Part shown: positions 25,173 through 34,291 of the stretch, one piece after another
Numbering within the stretch: the first letter of the stretch is position 1
Layout: every line of letters begins with the position of its first letter
Assembly (NCBI RefSeq): GCF_027497195.1
Contig: NZ_CP114905.1
Span: forward strand, 5,157,001 to 5,221,000
Reading direction: 5' to 3'
Source of the DNA: Streptomyces sp. WMMC500
Lineage (GTDB): Bacteria; Actinomycetota; Actinomycetes; Streptomycetales; Streptomycetaceae
Length of the DNA: 64,000 nucleotides
Translations under genes and position numbers: made by a program
Notes under the pieces: model-generated
Database searches by the model: none
What the model was told of the DNA's origin: nothing
What the model saw: only the letters and a program-made list of their open reading frames with translations

Positions 25173-25201
25173 TTGGCGCCGCTTTGCCCGAAGTCTAGCT
25201 T
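25173..25201 (+). promoter_or_regulatory. Encapsulin promoter, probably leaderless
   Basis: TTGGCG (25173-25178), a 17-bp spacer and TAGCTT (25196-25201) lie just 6 nt before the ATG at 25208. The ATG would be at +1, which explains the lack of a Shine-Dalgarno. Confidence 0.6.
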
Positions 25202-25207
25202 CGTGCC

Positions 25208-26617
25208 ATGACGACCTCGCCTGAAGAAACGTCCGCGTCCGTCGAACCCCCCGCCCGTCTCAGCCTCGACACCGCCGCCGCGCGGAACCTCACGACCACC
25301 ACCAAGACACCCCCGCAGATGCAGGGGATCTCCTCCCGCTGGCTGCTCAAGGTGCTGCCGTGGACGGAGGTCAAGGGCGGTGCGTACCGGGTGAACCGGC
25401 GCCTGACCCACACGCTCGGCGACGGACAGGTCGAGTTCACCACGGTCGGCGACGAGGTGCGCGTCATCCCGCAGGAGCTGCGCGAGCTGCCGCAGTTGCG
25501 CGCCTTCGAGGACGAGGAGGTGCTGACGGCCCTGGCCGACCGGTTCGAGCAGCGGGAGATCGCGCCGGGGGACGCGGTCGTGTCCGCCGGGGCCGCGGCG
25601 GACCGGGTGGTGCTGGTCGCGCACGGGCGGCTGGAGCGGGTCGGCACCGGGAAGTACGGGGACGAGACCGTCCTCGGCGTCCTCGCCGACGGCGACTACG
25701 TCGGCGACGAGGTGCTCCTCACCGCCGACGGCACGTGGCCGTTCACCGTGCGGGCGACGACCCGCGGCACGGTGCTCGTCCTCCCGCGCTCCGCTCTCGA
25801 CGAGTTGCTGGAGCAGTCGGCGGGGCTGCGCGAGCACCTGGAGGCGTTCGGCTCCCTCCCGCGGCAGCGGCAGAACAGCAAGGGCGAGGCCGAGATCGAG
25901 CTGGCCTCCGGCCACCGCGGCGAGCAGGCGCTCCCGGGCACCTTCGTGGACTACGAGCTGACGCCCAGAGAGTACGAGCTGGAGGTCGCGCAGACCGTGC
26001 TGCGCGTCCACAGCCGGGTCGCCGACCTGTACAACGACCCGATGAACCAGGTCGAGCAGCAACTGAGGCTGACTGTCGAGGCGCTGCGCGAGCGCCAGGA
26101 GCACGAGCTGGTGAACAACCGCTCCTTCGGCCTGCTGCACAACGCCGACCTCAAGCAGCGCATCCACACCCGCTCCGGCCCGCCCACGCCGGACGATCTG
26201 GACGAGCTGATCTCCCGGCGGCGGTCGACGCACGTGCTGCTGGCGCACCCGCGTGCCATCGCGGCCATCGGCCGGGAGTGGAACGCGCGCGGTATCTACC
26301 CGCCGCGTACGGAGTACCTCGGGAGCGAGGTGAACAACTGGCGGGGCATCCCGCTGCTGCCGTGCAACAAGATCCCCATCACCCCGGAGGGGACCAGCTC
26401 GGTCATCGCGATGCGGCTCGGCGAGGCGGACCAGGGCGTGGTGGGGCTGCACCAGACGGGGCTGCCGGACGAGATCCGGCCGGGCATGAACGTCCGGTTC
26501 ATGGGGATCAGCGACCAGGCGATCATCTCCTACCTGGTGAGCACGTACTTCTCCGCGGCGGTGCTCGTCCCCGACGCGCTCGGCATCCTGGAGGACGTAC
26601 AGATCGGCGCCAACTGA
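25208..26617 (+). CDS. Family 2B encapsulin nanocompartment shell protein
   Basis: This 469-residue protein has the HK97-fold encapsulin shell split by a cyclic-nucleotide-binding-like domain (about 95-215; [28 protein letters not shown]). N-terminal [20 protein letters not shown] and the C-terminal half with [28 protein letters not shown] features ([17 protein letters not shown]), [12 protein letters not shown] and [18 protein letters not shown] are typical of family 2B. Known family 2B shells package terpene cyclases or polyprenyl transferases and often come as pairs. Here there is a single shell gene and no such cargo next to it. The convergent neighbour is a phosphoketolase. A cargo may be elsewhere. 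Confidence 0.92.
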   Translation: MTTSPEETSASVEPPARLSLDTAAARNLTTTTKTPPQMQGISSRWLLKVLPWTEVKGGAYRVNRRLTHTLGDGQVEFTTVGDEVRVIPQELRELPQLRAFEDEEVLTALADRFEQREIAPGDAVVSAGAAADRVVLVAHGRLERVGTGKYGDETVLGVLADGDYVGDEVLLTADGTWPFTVRATTRGTVLVLPRSALDELLEQSAGLREHLEAFGSLPRQRQNSKGEAEIELASGHRGEQALPGTFVDYELTPREYELEVAQTVLRVHSRVADLYNDPMNQVEQQLRLTVEALRERQEHELVNNRSFGLLHNADLKQRIHTRSGPPTPDDLDELISRRRSTHVLLAHPRAIAAIGREWNARGIYPPRTEYLGSEVNNWRGIPLLPCNKIPITPEGTSSVIAMRLGEADQGVVGLHQTGLPDEIRPGMNVRFMGISDQAIISYLVSTYFSAAVLVPDALGILEDVQIGAN

Positions 26618-26632
26618 CCGGCGCGTGAGGGT

Positions 26633-26669
26633 GCCCGGCCGGCCCGGCGGAAACAAGCGCCGGCCGGGC
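26633..26669. terminator. Bidirectional terminator hairpin
   Basis: Arms GCCCGGCCGGC (26633-26643) and GCCGGCCGGGC (26659-26669) pair perfectly between the convergent encapsulin and phosphoketolase genes. Confidence 0.75.
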
Positions 26670-26676
26670 GCCGTCC

Positions 26677-29037
26677 TCAGCCCGGCCACGTCCAGTCGGC
26701 CACCTCCGGCAGGTCCGTGCCGTGCTCGCGGATCCAGGCGTGGTGCCTGCCCCGTACGTCCTCCATCCGCTGCCGCACCGCCGCCGCCCGCACGGCCAGG
26801 CCCGGGACGCGGTCGACGACGTCCATCACCAGCCGGTAGCGGTCGAGGTCGTTGCGTACGACCATGTCGAAGGGCGTGGTCGTGGTGCCCATCTCCTTGT
26901 AGCCGCGCACGTGCAACTGGTCGTGCCCCGCGTGCCGGTAGGCGAGCCGGTGGATCAGCCACGGATAGCCGTGGTACGCGAAGATGACCGGTGTGTCGCG
27001 GGTGAAGACCGCGTCGAACTCCCGGTCCGTCATCCCGTGCGGGTGCTCCTCATGGGGCATCAGCCGGGCGAGGTCGACGACGTTGACGACCCGGACCGCC
27101 AGCTCCGGCAGGTGCTCGCGCAGCAGCGCCGCCGCGGCCAGCACCTCCTGCGTCGGCACGTCACCGGCGCAGGCCAGCACGACGTCCGGCGCCTCACCGG
27201 GGCGCTCGGTGCCGGCCCACTCCCAGATGCCCACCCCGCGCAGGCAGTGCGAGCGTGCCTGCTCCAGGGTCAGCCAGTCGAACGACGGCTGCTTGCCGGC
27301 GACGACGACGTTGACGACCCCGCGGGTCCGCAGCACGTGGTCGGCCACACACAGCAGGGTGTTGGCGTCCGGCGGCAGGTAGGCCCGGACGACGCCGGGG
27401 CTCTTGTTGAGGATGTGGTCGACGAAGCCGGGGTCCTGGTGGCTGAAGCCGTTGTGGTCCTGCCGCCAGACGTGCGAGGTCAGCAGGTAGTTGAGGCCGG
27501 CGACCGGCGCGCGCCAGGGCTCGTCCTGCGCGGTCTGGATCCACTTGATGTGCTGCGCGGCCATGCTCGCGACGATGTGCGCGAACGCCTCGTACGACGA
27601 GAACAGCCCGTGCCGGCCGGTGAGGACGTACCCCTCCAGCCAGCCCTGGCACAGGTGCTCGGAGAGCACCTCCATGACCCGGCCGTGCGGCCCGTGGTGC
27701 TCGTCGGTCGGCTCCGCCTCCGCCTCCCACGCCCGGTCCGTGACCTCGAACAGCTCCTGCAGCCGGTTGGACGCGGTCTCGTCCGGGCCGAAGACGCGGA
27801 AGTCGCGGCGCTCCGCGGTGTCGGCCATCACCTGCCGCAGCATGGCGCCGAGCACCCGGGTCGGCTCGTGGAGCCGGGTGCCGGGCCGGTCGACGGCGAC
27901 GGCGTACGTGTCCGGCCCCGGCAGCGGCAGCGCGCGCAGCAGCCGGCCGCCGTTGGCGTGCGGGTTGGCGCCGAGGCGGCGGTCGCCGCGCGGTACGCAG
28001 GCGAGCACCTGCGCGCTCGGCCGGCCGTCGGCGCCGAAGAGCCGCTCCGGTTCGTAGCTGCGCAGCCACCGCTCCAGCTCCGCCAGGTGCTCGGGGTTCT
28101 CCCGCACCTCGGGCAGGGGCACCTGGTGGGAGCGCCAGGTGCCCTCGACCGGTGCGCCGTCGACGGCCTTCGGCCCGGTCCAGCCCTTGGGGGTGCGCAG
28201 CACGATCGCCGGCCAGCGGGGCCGGTCCGCCCGGCCGCGCCGGCCCGCGGTCCTGGCGGCGTGCTGGAGGGCGGCGATCCGGTCCAGCGCGGTGTCCATC
28301 GCCTCGGCCATGTCCCGGTGCACCTGCGCCGGATCGTCCCCGGTGACGTGCAGGGGCTCGTGGCCGTAGCCGCGCAGCAGCTCGTCCAGCTCGACCCGCG
28401 GGATGCGGGAGAGCACGGTCGGGCCGGCGATCTTGTAGCCGTTGAGGTGCAGGATGGGCAGCACGGCGCCGTCGTGCACGGGGTCGAGGAACTTGTTGGC
28501 GTGCCACGACCCGGCCAGCGGCCCGGTCTCCGCCTCGCCGTCGCCGATGACGCAGGCCGCGAGGAGCCCGGGGTTGTCGAACGCGGCGCCGTAGGCGTGC
28601 GCCAGTGAGTAGCCCAGCTCGCCGCCCTCGTGGAACGACCCGGGGATCACGGGCGCCACGTGGCTCGGTGTCCCGCCGGGGAAGGAGAACTGCCGGAACA
28701 GCCGCGCCATCCCGGCGGCGTCGCGCGAGACGTCGGGGTGCACCTCCCCGTACGAGCCGTCGAGCCACGCGCCGGCGTAGACCGCGGGGCCGCCGTGGCC
28801 GGGTCCCCAGACGCAGACGGCGTCGAGGTCGCGGGCGCCGATGACGCGGTTGAGGTGGGTGTAGACGAGGTTGAGGCCCGGGCAGGTGCCCCAGTGGCCG
28901 AGCAGCCGCGGCTTGATGTCACCGGGCGTCAGCGGCTCGGTGAGCAGCGGGTTGCGGGTGAGGTAGATCTGGCCCGCGGCCAGGTAGTTGAGTGCGCGCC
29001 AGTGGGCGTCGAGGTCGGCCAGCTCCTGCTTCTTCAT
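26677..29037 (-). CDS. Phosphoketolase (xylulose-5-P/fructose-6-P type)
   Basis: This is a 786-residue thiamine-diphosphate enzyme that splits xylulose 5-phosphate (and possibly fructose 6-phosphate) to acetyl phosphate plus an aldose phosphate. Hallmarks are [26 protein letters not shown] (ThDP site), [20 protein letters not shown] and [19 protein letters not shown] near the C-terminus. The ATG at 29037 is chosen because [20 protein letters not shown] matches the family start. An in-frame GTG at 29109 would add 24 residues rich in Pro, Gly and Ala. Adjacent to an encapsulin gene, which is notable because sugar-phosphate enzymes have been proposed as family 2 cargo. Confidence 0.93.
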   Translation of the reverse strand: MKKQELADLDAHWRALNYLAAGQIYLTRNPLLTEPLTPGDIKPRLLGHWGTCPGLNLVYTHLNRVIGARDLDAVCVWGPGHGGPAVYAGAWLDGSYGEVHPDVSRDAAGMARLFRQFSFPGGTPSHVAPVIPGSFHEGGELGYSLAHAYGAAFDNPGLLAACVIGDGEAETGPLAGSWHANKFLDPVHDGAVLPILHLNGYKIAGPTVLSRIPRVELDELLRGYGHEPLHVTGDDPAQVHRDMAEAMDTALDRIAALQHAARTAGRRGRADRPRWPAIVLRTPKGWTGPKAVDGAPVEGTWRSHQVPLPEVRENPEHLAELERWLRSYEPERLFGADGRPSAQVLACVPRGDRRLGANPHANGGRLLRALPLPGPDTYAVAVDRPGTRLHEPTRVLGAMLRQVMADTAERRDFRVFGPDETASNRLQELFEVTDRAWEAEAEPTDEHHGPHGRVMEVLSEHLCQGWLEGYVLTGRHGLFSSYEAFAHIVASMAAQHIKWIQTAQDEPWRAPVAGLNYLLTSHVWRQDHNGFSHQDPGFVDHILNKSPGVVRAYLPPDANTLLCVADHVLRTRGVVNVVVAGKQPSFDWLTLEQARSHCLRGVGIWEWAGTERPGEAPDVVLACAGDVPTQEVLAAAALLREHLPELAVRVVNVVDLARLMPHEEHPHGMTDREFDAVFTRDTPVIFAYHGYPWLIHRLAYRHAGHDQLHVRGYKEMGTTTTPFDMVVRNDLDRYRLVMDVVDRVPGLAVRAAAVRQRMEDVRGRHHAWIREHGTDLPEVADWTWPG

Positions 29038-29251
29038 CGTCGTCCCATCGACGAAGGGGGCGGTGGGCGGTACGGGCAAGTCTGACGGCCCGGGGGCGGC
29101 ACCCACCACCCGACGGGGCGCGCCGCGCGCCCGCCGGCCCCGGACAGCCCCGCTATCACCCGGATGGCGGGCACGGCTCGCGCGGGACGGCGGGTACGGG
29201 TGGGACAGACTGCCACTTATGTGGACGGCGAACCCGGGGACCGGTGATCAG

Positions 29252-29446
29252 ATGGCCGTGTCGGTGTCGGTCGTGCTGCTGCTGTTGGTGCTGGCCGTGG
29301 TGTTTCTGCGCAGCGGCACGCTGAAGACCTCGCACGCGGTGGTCTGCGTCCTGCTCGGCTTCTATCTGTCCGGGACCACCGTGGCGCCCACGATCCAGTC
29401 CGGCCTGGAGGCGACGGCGAACGTGGTGAGCAGCATCCGGCCGTGA
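29252..29446 (+). CDS. Small conserved membrane protein
   Basis: This is a 64-residue protein with two helices (VSVVLLLLVLAVVFL and AVVCVLLGFYLSGTTVA). GGGGA at 29236-29240 precedes the ATG at 29252; an ATG at 29219 would add 11 residues. I recall similar short Streptomyces membrane proteins but no function. It is divergent from the phosphoketolase and followed by a DUF397 gene on the same strand. Confidence 0.7.
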   Translation: MAVSVSVVLLLLVLAVVFLRSGTLKTSHAVVCVLLGFYLSGTTVAPTIQSGLEATANVVSSIRP

Positions 29447-29546
29447 ATGTGGCGGAGCCGGGAACTATTCGGTACCGCCTTGGGCGTTGAACTCCCGGGG
29501 GATGACCTTGGTGGACGCCTGATCGGAATCAAGCGCGCACGCTGTG

Positions 29547-29570
29547 TGCACGTGCATTTGCGCGTGCACG
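29547..29570. promoter_or_regulatory. TGCACGTGCA palindrome upstream of the DUF397 gene
   Basis: Perfect 10-bp palindrome TGCACGTGCA (29547-29556), with a second GTGCACG half-site at 29564-29570. It begins 86 bp before the DUF397 start. The identical palindrome lies upstream of the neighbouring ATPase gene. Confidence 0.55.
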
Positions 29571-29632
29571 TAGCCACCAACACAGCTATGATCCCCGACA
29601 GTTGACATTGGCAACCACCTTGGAGAAGCGCT

Positions 29633-29872
29633 GTGGCCCACGCATACAACGGCATTGCGGCCAGGGATCTTCACGGCGCCGCCTGGCAGAAGAGCCGGCA
29701 CAGCAACTCGCAGGGTTCCTGTGTGGAGTTCGCCAGACTTCCCGGCGGCGAGATAGCCGTTCGCAATTCCCGATTTCCCGAAGGACCAGCCCTCGTCTAC
29801 ACCCGTGCCGAGGTAGAGGCGATGCTGCTGGGCGTCAAGGACGGAGAGTTCGACCACCTCATAGTTGACTGA
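29633..29872 (+). CDS. DUF397 domain protein
   Basis: This 79-residue protein has the DUF397 signature WQKSRHSNSQGSCVEFARLP followed by IAVRNSRFPEGPALVYT. DUF397 proteins are small actinomycete partners of XRE regulators; several such pairs (WhiJ-type loci) affect development, and some act as toxin-antitoxin-like systems. The GTG start follows TTGGAGAAG. The cognate XRE regulator is probably the gene at 31134. Confidence 0.92.
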   Translation: MAHAYNGIAARDLHGAAWQKSRHSNSQGSCVEFARLPGGEIAVRNSRFPEGPALVYTRAEVEAMLLGVKDGEFDHLIVD

Positions 29873-30362
29873 CACCCCCCTATTCCCGGCTGCACCGCCC
29901 GCTTCCGTCATCGGCAGGGTCACGTTGCAGCCGGTTGTCATCCGGATCCCGGCCGAATATCGCCCGCAGCAGGCGTCGATCGCGGTAGGTCAGCGATCCG
30001 CACGGAATGCGACCGCTTCCTTTCCGTCCGCGAACGGTCCCGGAGCGTGAATCACCCCGTATCCAGGGCGCCGCGAGGAGTAGTCGTCGCTGCGCAGAGG
30101 TTCCGCCACGGCACTTCGGCCCGGACGTTCGCGGGCCCGCCAGCGCGGCGTACGGGGGGCGGCGCGGGCGCGGCGATGCCGGTGTCGGTGGGCACGGCGG
30201 GCGCGTGCGGCTCACCCGGGTGCAGCAAGGATGTACGCGGCCCTGACGCCGCGGCGGTGCATCCCGGCGGCGGGAAGGACGATCAGGCGGCTCTGCGCGC
30301 CGTACGGGCCGTACGCGCCCCACAGGCCGTACGCGCCGTACGGGCCCTGCGCACGCGGCTCC
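29873..30362. other. 490-bp non-coding stretch
   Basis: No gene with family similarity or convincing start is seen on either strand. Around 30300-30345 the motif CCGTACG recurs several times (GGCCGTACG, GCGCCGTACGGG). The stretch separates the convergent DUF397 and ATPase genes. Confidence 0.6.
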
Positions 30363-30860
30363 TCAGTCCTCCGCCGGCTTCGGCAGGTGGAACACCGCCC
30401 ACACCACCTTGCCGCGCAGCGCGCCGTCCAGCGGATGCCAGCCCCAACTGTCGCTGAAGGAGTCGACCAGGTACAGCCCCCGCCCCGACTCCGCGCCCAC
30501 GTCGGCCACCCCGGCCACCGGGCTCGCGGTACTCGGGTCGCGTACGGCGCACACCAGCCGGGACGCCCAGCGCATCAGATGGAGCCGTACCGCCGCGTCC
30601 TGGGCGGTGCGGCCGCCCAGGGCGTGTCTGAGCGCGTTAGTGACCAGCTCCGAGACGACCAGCGCGACGTCGTCGCTGAGGTCGGTCAGCTCCCAGTGCC
30701 GCAACGTGGTGTGCGTGAAGGCGCGCGCGCCGCTTACGGACTCATGGCTGCCGGATATCGCACAGGACGCGGCGCCGTCGACCGAGGCGGAGTCCAGCGG
30801 GGGCAGCCCTCGCCATAAGGGCGCGAGCACGGCTGCTGCTTCGGTCCCCATGCGCGGCAC
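30363..30860 (-). CDS. Anti-sigma-type serine kinase ATPase (HATPase_c, SpoIIAB/RsbW-like)
   Basis: This is a 165-residue GHKL-fold protein. The N-box is DDVALVVSELVTNALRHA, and the G-box region contains GRGLYLVDSFSDSWGW. It belongs to the large streptomycete set of RsbW-like ATPases that accompany XRE and DUF397 genes. It may inhibit a sigma factor, or take part in the regulator's circuit. A shorter ATG at 30851 is possible. The palindrome at 30939-30948 lies about 80 bp upstream. Confidence 0.88.
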   Translation of the reverse strand: MPRMGTEAAAVLAPLWRGLPPLDSASVDGAASCAISGSHESVSGARAFTHTTLRHWELTDLSDDVALVVSELVTNALRHALGGRTAQDAAVRLHLMRWASRLVCAVRDPSTASPVAGVADVGAESGRGLYLVDSFSDSWGWHPLDGALRGKVVWAVFHLPKPAED

Positions 30861-30938
30861 TCCCCAGTCGCGTGCGTGTCTGTCGTCACCGTGCGGATGC
30901 CCATGGTTCCGAATGCTTTTGGCAGATGCAAGGGCAGA

Positions 30939-30948
30939 TGCACGTGCA
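30939..30948. promoter_or_regulatory. TGCACGTGCA palindrome upstream of the ATPase gene
   Basis: This site is identical to the one at 29547-29556. A duplicated GGCAGATGCA (30921-30930, 30933-30942) overlaps its left arm. Candidate binding site of the XRE regulator at 31134. Confidence 0.55.
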
Positions 30949-31133
30949 CGGGGGAGGAATGTCTAGCAACTTACTGGTTCATGGGCATTAGCTGGCAAGA
31001 TTTTCTCGGTTGGGTAACCGATCGGGCACGCAATGATACGGAGTGATGGCAGTATGGGCCGGTGGCGCCGGGGGCGCGCTCGTAGTGCCATGCCGTGTAA
31101 GTGCCATATCGCCGAGGTGGGTGGAGGGCTCCG

Positions 31134-31994
31134 ATGGCCGTGGACGGATCAAGCGGATCGGTCGTGCGCCGTATCCTGCTGGGCTCCCAGCTCAGACGGC
31201 TGCGGGAGGAACAGGGGATCTCGCGCGACGCCGCCGGATACGCGATCAGGGCCTCGGAATCCAAGATCAGCCGGATGGAGCTGGGCCGGGTGAGTTTCAA
31301 GAGCCGAGACGTGGAGGACCTGCTCACGCTGTACGGCGTGACCGATCAGACCGAGCGCGACGCCCTCGTCGGCCTCGTCAGCGAGGCGAACACCGCCGGG
31401 TGGTGGCACAGCTACAGCGACGTGCTGCCGGGCTGGTTCCCCACCTACGTGGGACTGGAGTCGGCCGCCTCCGGCATCGACGTGTACGAGGTCCAGTTCG
31501 TGCACGGCCTGCTGCAGACCGAGGAGTACGCGCACGCCGTCGTCACCGCCGGCCTGCCGATCTCGTCGGCCGAGGCGGACAAGCGCGTCGGCGCCCGGCT
31601 GGAGCGGCAGAAGCGGCTGTACGCCGAGCATCCCGCCCAGCTCAGGGCGGTGCTCGACGAGGCCGCGCTCAGCCGCCCGTACGGCGGCAGACAGGTGATG
31701 CGCAAGCAGTTGCAGCACCTGCTCGACGCCTCCGAGATGTCGAACCTGTCGCTGCGGATCATCCCGCTGGCGCAGCACGGCCACACCCCCGACTCCGGCG
31801 CCTTCACGATCCTGAGCTTCCCGGAGGAGGACCTCTCCGACGTCGTGTACGTGGAGCATCTGACGAGCGCGCTCTACCTGGACAAGCCGGAGGACGTCGC
31901 GACGTACACGAAGGCCATGGACCTGCTGCGCGTCGCCGCCCAGGACGAGGCGGAGTCACGGGAGTTGTTGCACAGGCTCATCCGGGAGGTGTAG
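31134..31994 (+). CDS. XRE family regulator with DUF5753 domain
   Basis: This 286-residue protein has an N-terminal HTH (about 10-65, LGSQLRRLREEQGISRDAA, ESKISRMELGRV) and a C-terminal DUF5753 domain, with VYEVQFVHGLLQTEEYAHAV and GAFTILSFPEEDLSDVVYVE. This is the regulator partner of DUF397 proteins and RsbW-like ATPases in streptomycetes. The ATG at 31134 is preceded by GGAGG. It probably binds the paired TGCACGTGCA palindromes. Confidence 0.92.
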   Translation: MAVDGSSGSVVRRILLGSQLRRLREEQGISRDAAGYAIRASESKISRMELGRVSFKSRDVEDLLTLYGVTDQTERDALVGLVSEANTAGWWHSYSDVLPGWFPTYVGLESAASGIDVYEVQFVHGLLQTEEYAHAVVTAGLPISSAEADKRVGARLERQKRLYAEHPAQLRAVLDEAALSRPYGGRQVMRKQLQHLLDASEMSNLSLRIIPLAQHGHTPDSGAFTILSFPEEDLSDVVYVEHLTSALYLDKPEDVATYTKAMDLLRVAAQDEAESRELLHRLIREV

Positions 31995-32083
31995 GGAGGC
32001 GCACTTCGCGCACTTGTACGATGGCGTGTCAGCGGTCACAGCCGTGCCCGCCGTCCGCCGTGCGCAGGGGTGCAGCCTCGCTC

Positions 32084-33541
32084 ATGTCTCTCTTCTCCGA
32101 CCTCGCCCTGCAGTACATCGACGGCAAGTGGTGCCCCGGCGCGGGCTCGTGGGACGTCATCGACCTCGACCCGTACAGCGGTGAGCAGCTCGCGGCGGTC
32201 ACCGTCGCGACCGCCGCGGAGGTGGACGCCGCGTACCGCGCGGCGGAGCGGGCGCAGCGGCTCTGGGCGGAGCGCTCGCCGTACGAGCGGCGGCTGGTCT
32301 TCGAGCGCGCGCTGCGCCTGGTGGAGGAGCGCGAGGAGGAGATCACCCGCGCGATCGTGGCGGAGCTGGGCGGCACGCGGCTGAAGGCGGCGTTCGAGAT
32401 CGCCCTCACCAAGGAGGTGCTGCGCGAGTCCGTGTCGTACGCGCTGCGCGCCGAGGGCCGGCTGCTGCCGTCGCCGACGCCCGGCAAGGAGAACCGCGTC
32501 TACCGGCTGCCCGTGGGCGTCGTCGGCGTCATCGGCTCGTACACCTTCCCCCTCCTGGTGGCCGCGAAGTCCGTGGCGCCCGCCCTCGCGCTCGGCAACG
32601 GCGTGGTGCTCAAGCCCCACGGCTACTCGCCCGTCGTCGGCGGCACGCTGCTGGCGTGGCTGCTCCAGGACGCCGGGCTGCCGCCCGGCCTGCTGAACGT
32701 CGTGATCACCGACACGGCCGAGATCGGCGACGCCTTCATCGAGCACCCCGTGCCGCGCGTGCTGTCCTTCACCGGCTCCACCGAGGCCGGCCGGCACGTC
32801 GCGAGTGTCGCCGCCCGGCACTTCAAGCGGACCGTGCTGGAGATGAGCGGCAACTCCGCGCTCGTCGTGCTCGCCGACGCCGACGTCGACTACGCCGTGG
32901 ACGCCGCCGTCTTCAGCCGCTTCGCCCACCAGGGGCAGGTCTGCATGGCCGCCAACCGGGTGCTGGTCGACCGGGCGGTGCTGGCGGAGTTCGCGGAGAA
33001 GTTCGTCGCCAAGGCGGGCGCCCTGACCGTCGGCGACCCGGCCGACCCCGCGACCCAGCTCGGCCCGCTCATCAACGCCCGCGAGGCCGCCGACCTCACC
33101 GCCCAGGTCGACGCGGCCCTCGCCGCCGGCGCCACCGCGCTGCTGCGCGGGCGTACGGACGGCACGCTCGTGGAGCCCACGGTGCTGACCGGGCTGCCGG
33201 CGGACAGCGAGCTGCTGCGGCGGGAGTTCTACGGTCCGGTGGCGTTCCTGCTGCCGTTCACGGGCGAGGACGAGGCGGTGCGGATCGTCAACGACACCCC
33301 GTTCGGGCTGAGCGGCGCGGTGCACACCCGCGACCTGGAGCGGGGCGTACGTCTCGCGGGGCGGATCGACTCGGGGATGGTGCACGTCAACGACGGCACG
33401 ATCCAGGACGAGCCGCTGGTGCCGTTCGGCGGCGAGAAGTGCTCGGGGATGGGGCGGCTGAACGGCGAGTCGACGGTCGACGCCTTCACCACGCTGAAGT
33501 GGATCTCCGTGCAGCACGGCCGGACGCAGTTCCCCTTCTGA
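32084..33541 (+). CDS. Aldehyde dehydrogenase family protein with altered oxyanion motif
   Basis: This is a 485-residue NAD(P)-dependent aldehyde dehydrogenase homolog. The catalytic cysteine (Cys287, GQVCMAANR) and general base Glu253 (VLEMSGNSA) are present. The motif normally reading PWNFP is SYTFP here (residues 152-156), so the usual oxyanion-hole Asn is Thr154. The coenzyme-loop KPSE motif is KPHG (Lys178-Gly180 region). Overall similarity is closest to benzaldehyde/vanillin-type members. The gene lies downstream of the XRE regulator and upstream of a CBS protein. Activity needs testing. Confidence 0.88.
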   Translation: MSLFSDLALQYIDGKWCPGAGSWDVIDLDPYSGEQLAAVTVATAAEVDAAYRAAERAQRLWAERSPYERRLVFERALRLVEEREEEITRAIVAELGGTRLKAAFEIALTKEVLRESVSYALRAEGRLLPSPTPGKENRVYRLPVGVVGVIGSYTFPLLVAAKSVAPALALGNGVVLKPHGYSPVVGGTLLAWLLQDAGLPPGLLNVVITDTAEIGDAFIEHPVPRVLSFTGSTEAGRHVASVAARHFKRTVLEMSGNSALVVLADADVDYAVDAAVFSRFAHQGQVCMAANRVLVDRAVLAEFAEKFVAKAGALTVGDPADPATQLGPLINAREAADLTAQVDAALAAGATALLRGRTDGTLVEPTVLTGLPADSELLRREFYGPVAFLLPFTGEDEAVRIVNDTPFGLSGAVHTRDLERGVRLAGRIDSGMVHVNDGTIQDEPLVPFGGEKCSGMGRLNGESTVDAFTTLKWISVQHGRTQFPF

Positions 33542-33690
33542 GCGCCCGTACGGCCTCGTTTCCGCACCGGTCACCCGTTCGGCGGCGCGCATGTCGCCCG
33601 GCCGGTCGAGGGCCCGGAACATGGCGGTGGACGGAACCCCCTTCCCGTACCCCCTCCGGACCTCTCGACATCAAGGACAGGAGACCCGCG

Positions 33691-34134
33691 ATGACCGCTC
33701 CCACCACCGCCCGGACCGCCCGCGACCTCATGCACGAAGGCGCCGAGTGCATCGACTCGACCGAGTCGGTCGCCACCGCCGCCGCGAAGATGCGCTCCAT
33801 GGACGTCGGCTGCCTGCCGGTGTGCGGCCAGGACGGCAAGCTCGCCGGGATGATCACCGACCGCGACATCGTCGTGGAGTGCGTCGCCCAGGGCCGGGAC
33901 ATGACGACCTGCATGACCGGTGAACTGGCGGCCGGCCGGCCGGTGTACGTCGACGCCGGTGCCCCGGTCGAGGAGGTGCTGCGCACGATGGAGCAGAACC
34001 GCGTGCGCCGCGTCCCGGTCATCGAGGACCACCGGCTCGTCGGCATGATCACCGAGGCGGACCTGACCCAGGGGCTGTCGGACGAGCAGATCGCGTCCTT
34101 CTGCCGCAGCGTGTACGCGGGCGGTCACCACTGA
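33691..34134 (+). CDS. Two-CBS-domain protein
   Basis: This is a 147-residue protein made of two CBS motifs in tandem: ARDLMHEGAECIDSTESV with GMITDRDIVVECVA, then PVYVDAGAPVEEVLRTMEQ with GMITEADLTQGL. Such stand-alone CBS pairs bind adenosyl ligands and regulate partner enzymes, transporters or stress responses. AAGGACAGGAG is an adequate Shine-Dalgarno. It ends in a very strong terminator at 34160-34198. Confidence 0.92.
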   Translation: MTAPTTARTARDLMHEGAECIDSTESVATAAAKMRSMDVGCLPVCGQDGKLAGMITDRDIVVECVAQGRDMTTCMTGELAAGRPVYVDAGAPVEEVLRTMEQNRVRRVPVIEDHRLVGMITEADLTQGLSDEQIASFCRSVYAGGHH

Positions 34135-34159
34135 CCTGCCGTACCGCCGCACCGGACCG

Positions 34160-34198
34160 CGCAGGGCCGGGCTCCCGCGCGGGGAGCCCGGCCCTGCG
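34160..34198 (+). terminator. Strong terminator after the CBS gene
   Basis: A 17-bp perfect stem (34160-34176 with 34182-34198) with loop GCGCG. No T-run is present. Confidence 0.85.
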
Positions 34199-34232
34199 CC
34201 ACCGGCGGCGCGGGGCGCCCCCGCGTACCGTG

Positions 34233-34250
34233 CTAGTCAAGGTTGACTAG
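34233..34250. promoter_or_regulatory. PadR operator 1
   Basis: CTAGTCAAGGTTGACTAG: 8-bp perfect arms, 2-bp spacer, 42 bp upstream of the padR TTG start. Confidence 0.75.
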
Positions 34251-34291
34251 GCTGGGAGGCCACACTTCCCCGCGGAAGACAAGGGGTTCAG

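Noticed and set aside
30363..31994. Integrative element (AICE) remnant
   Set aside because: GntR, XRE and small membrane proteins are present, but no integrase, tra/FtsK gene, att repeat or tRNA is visible.
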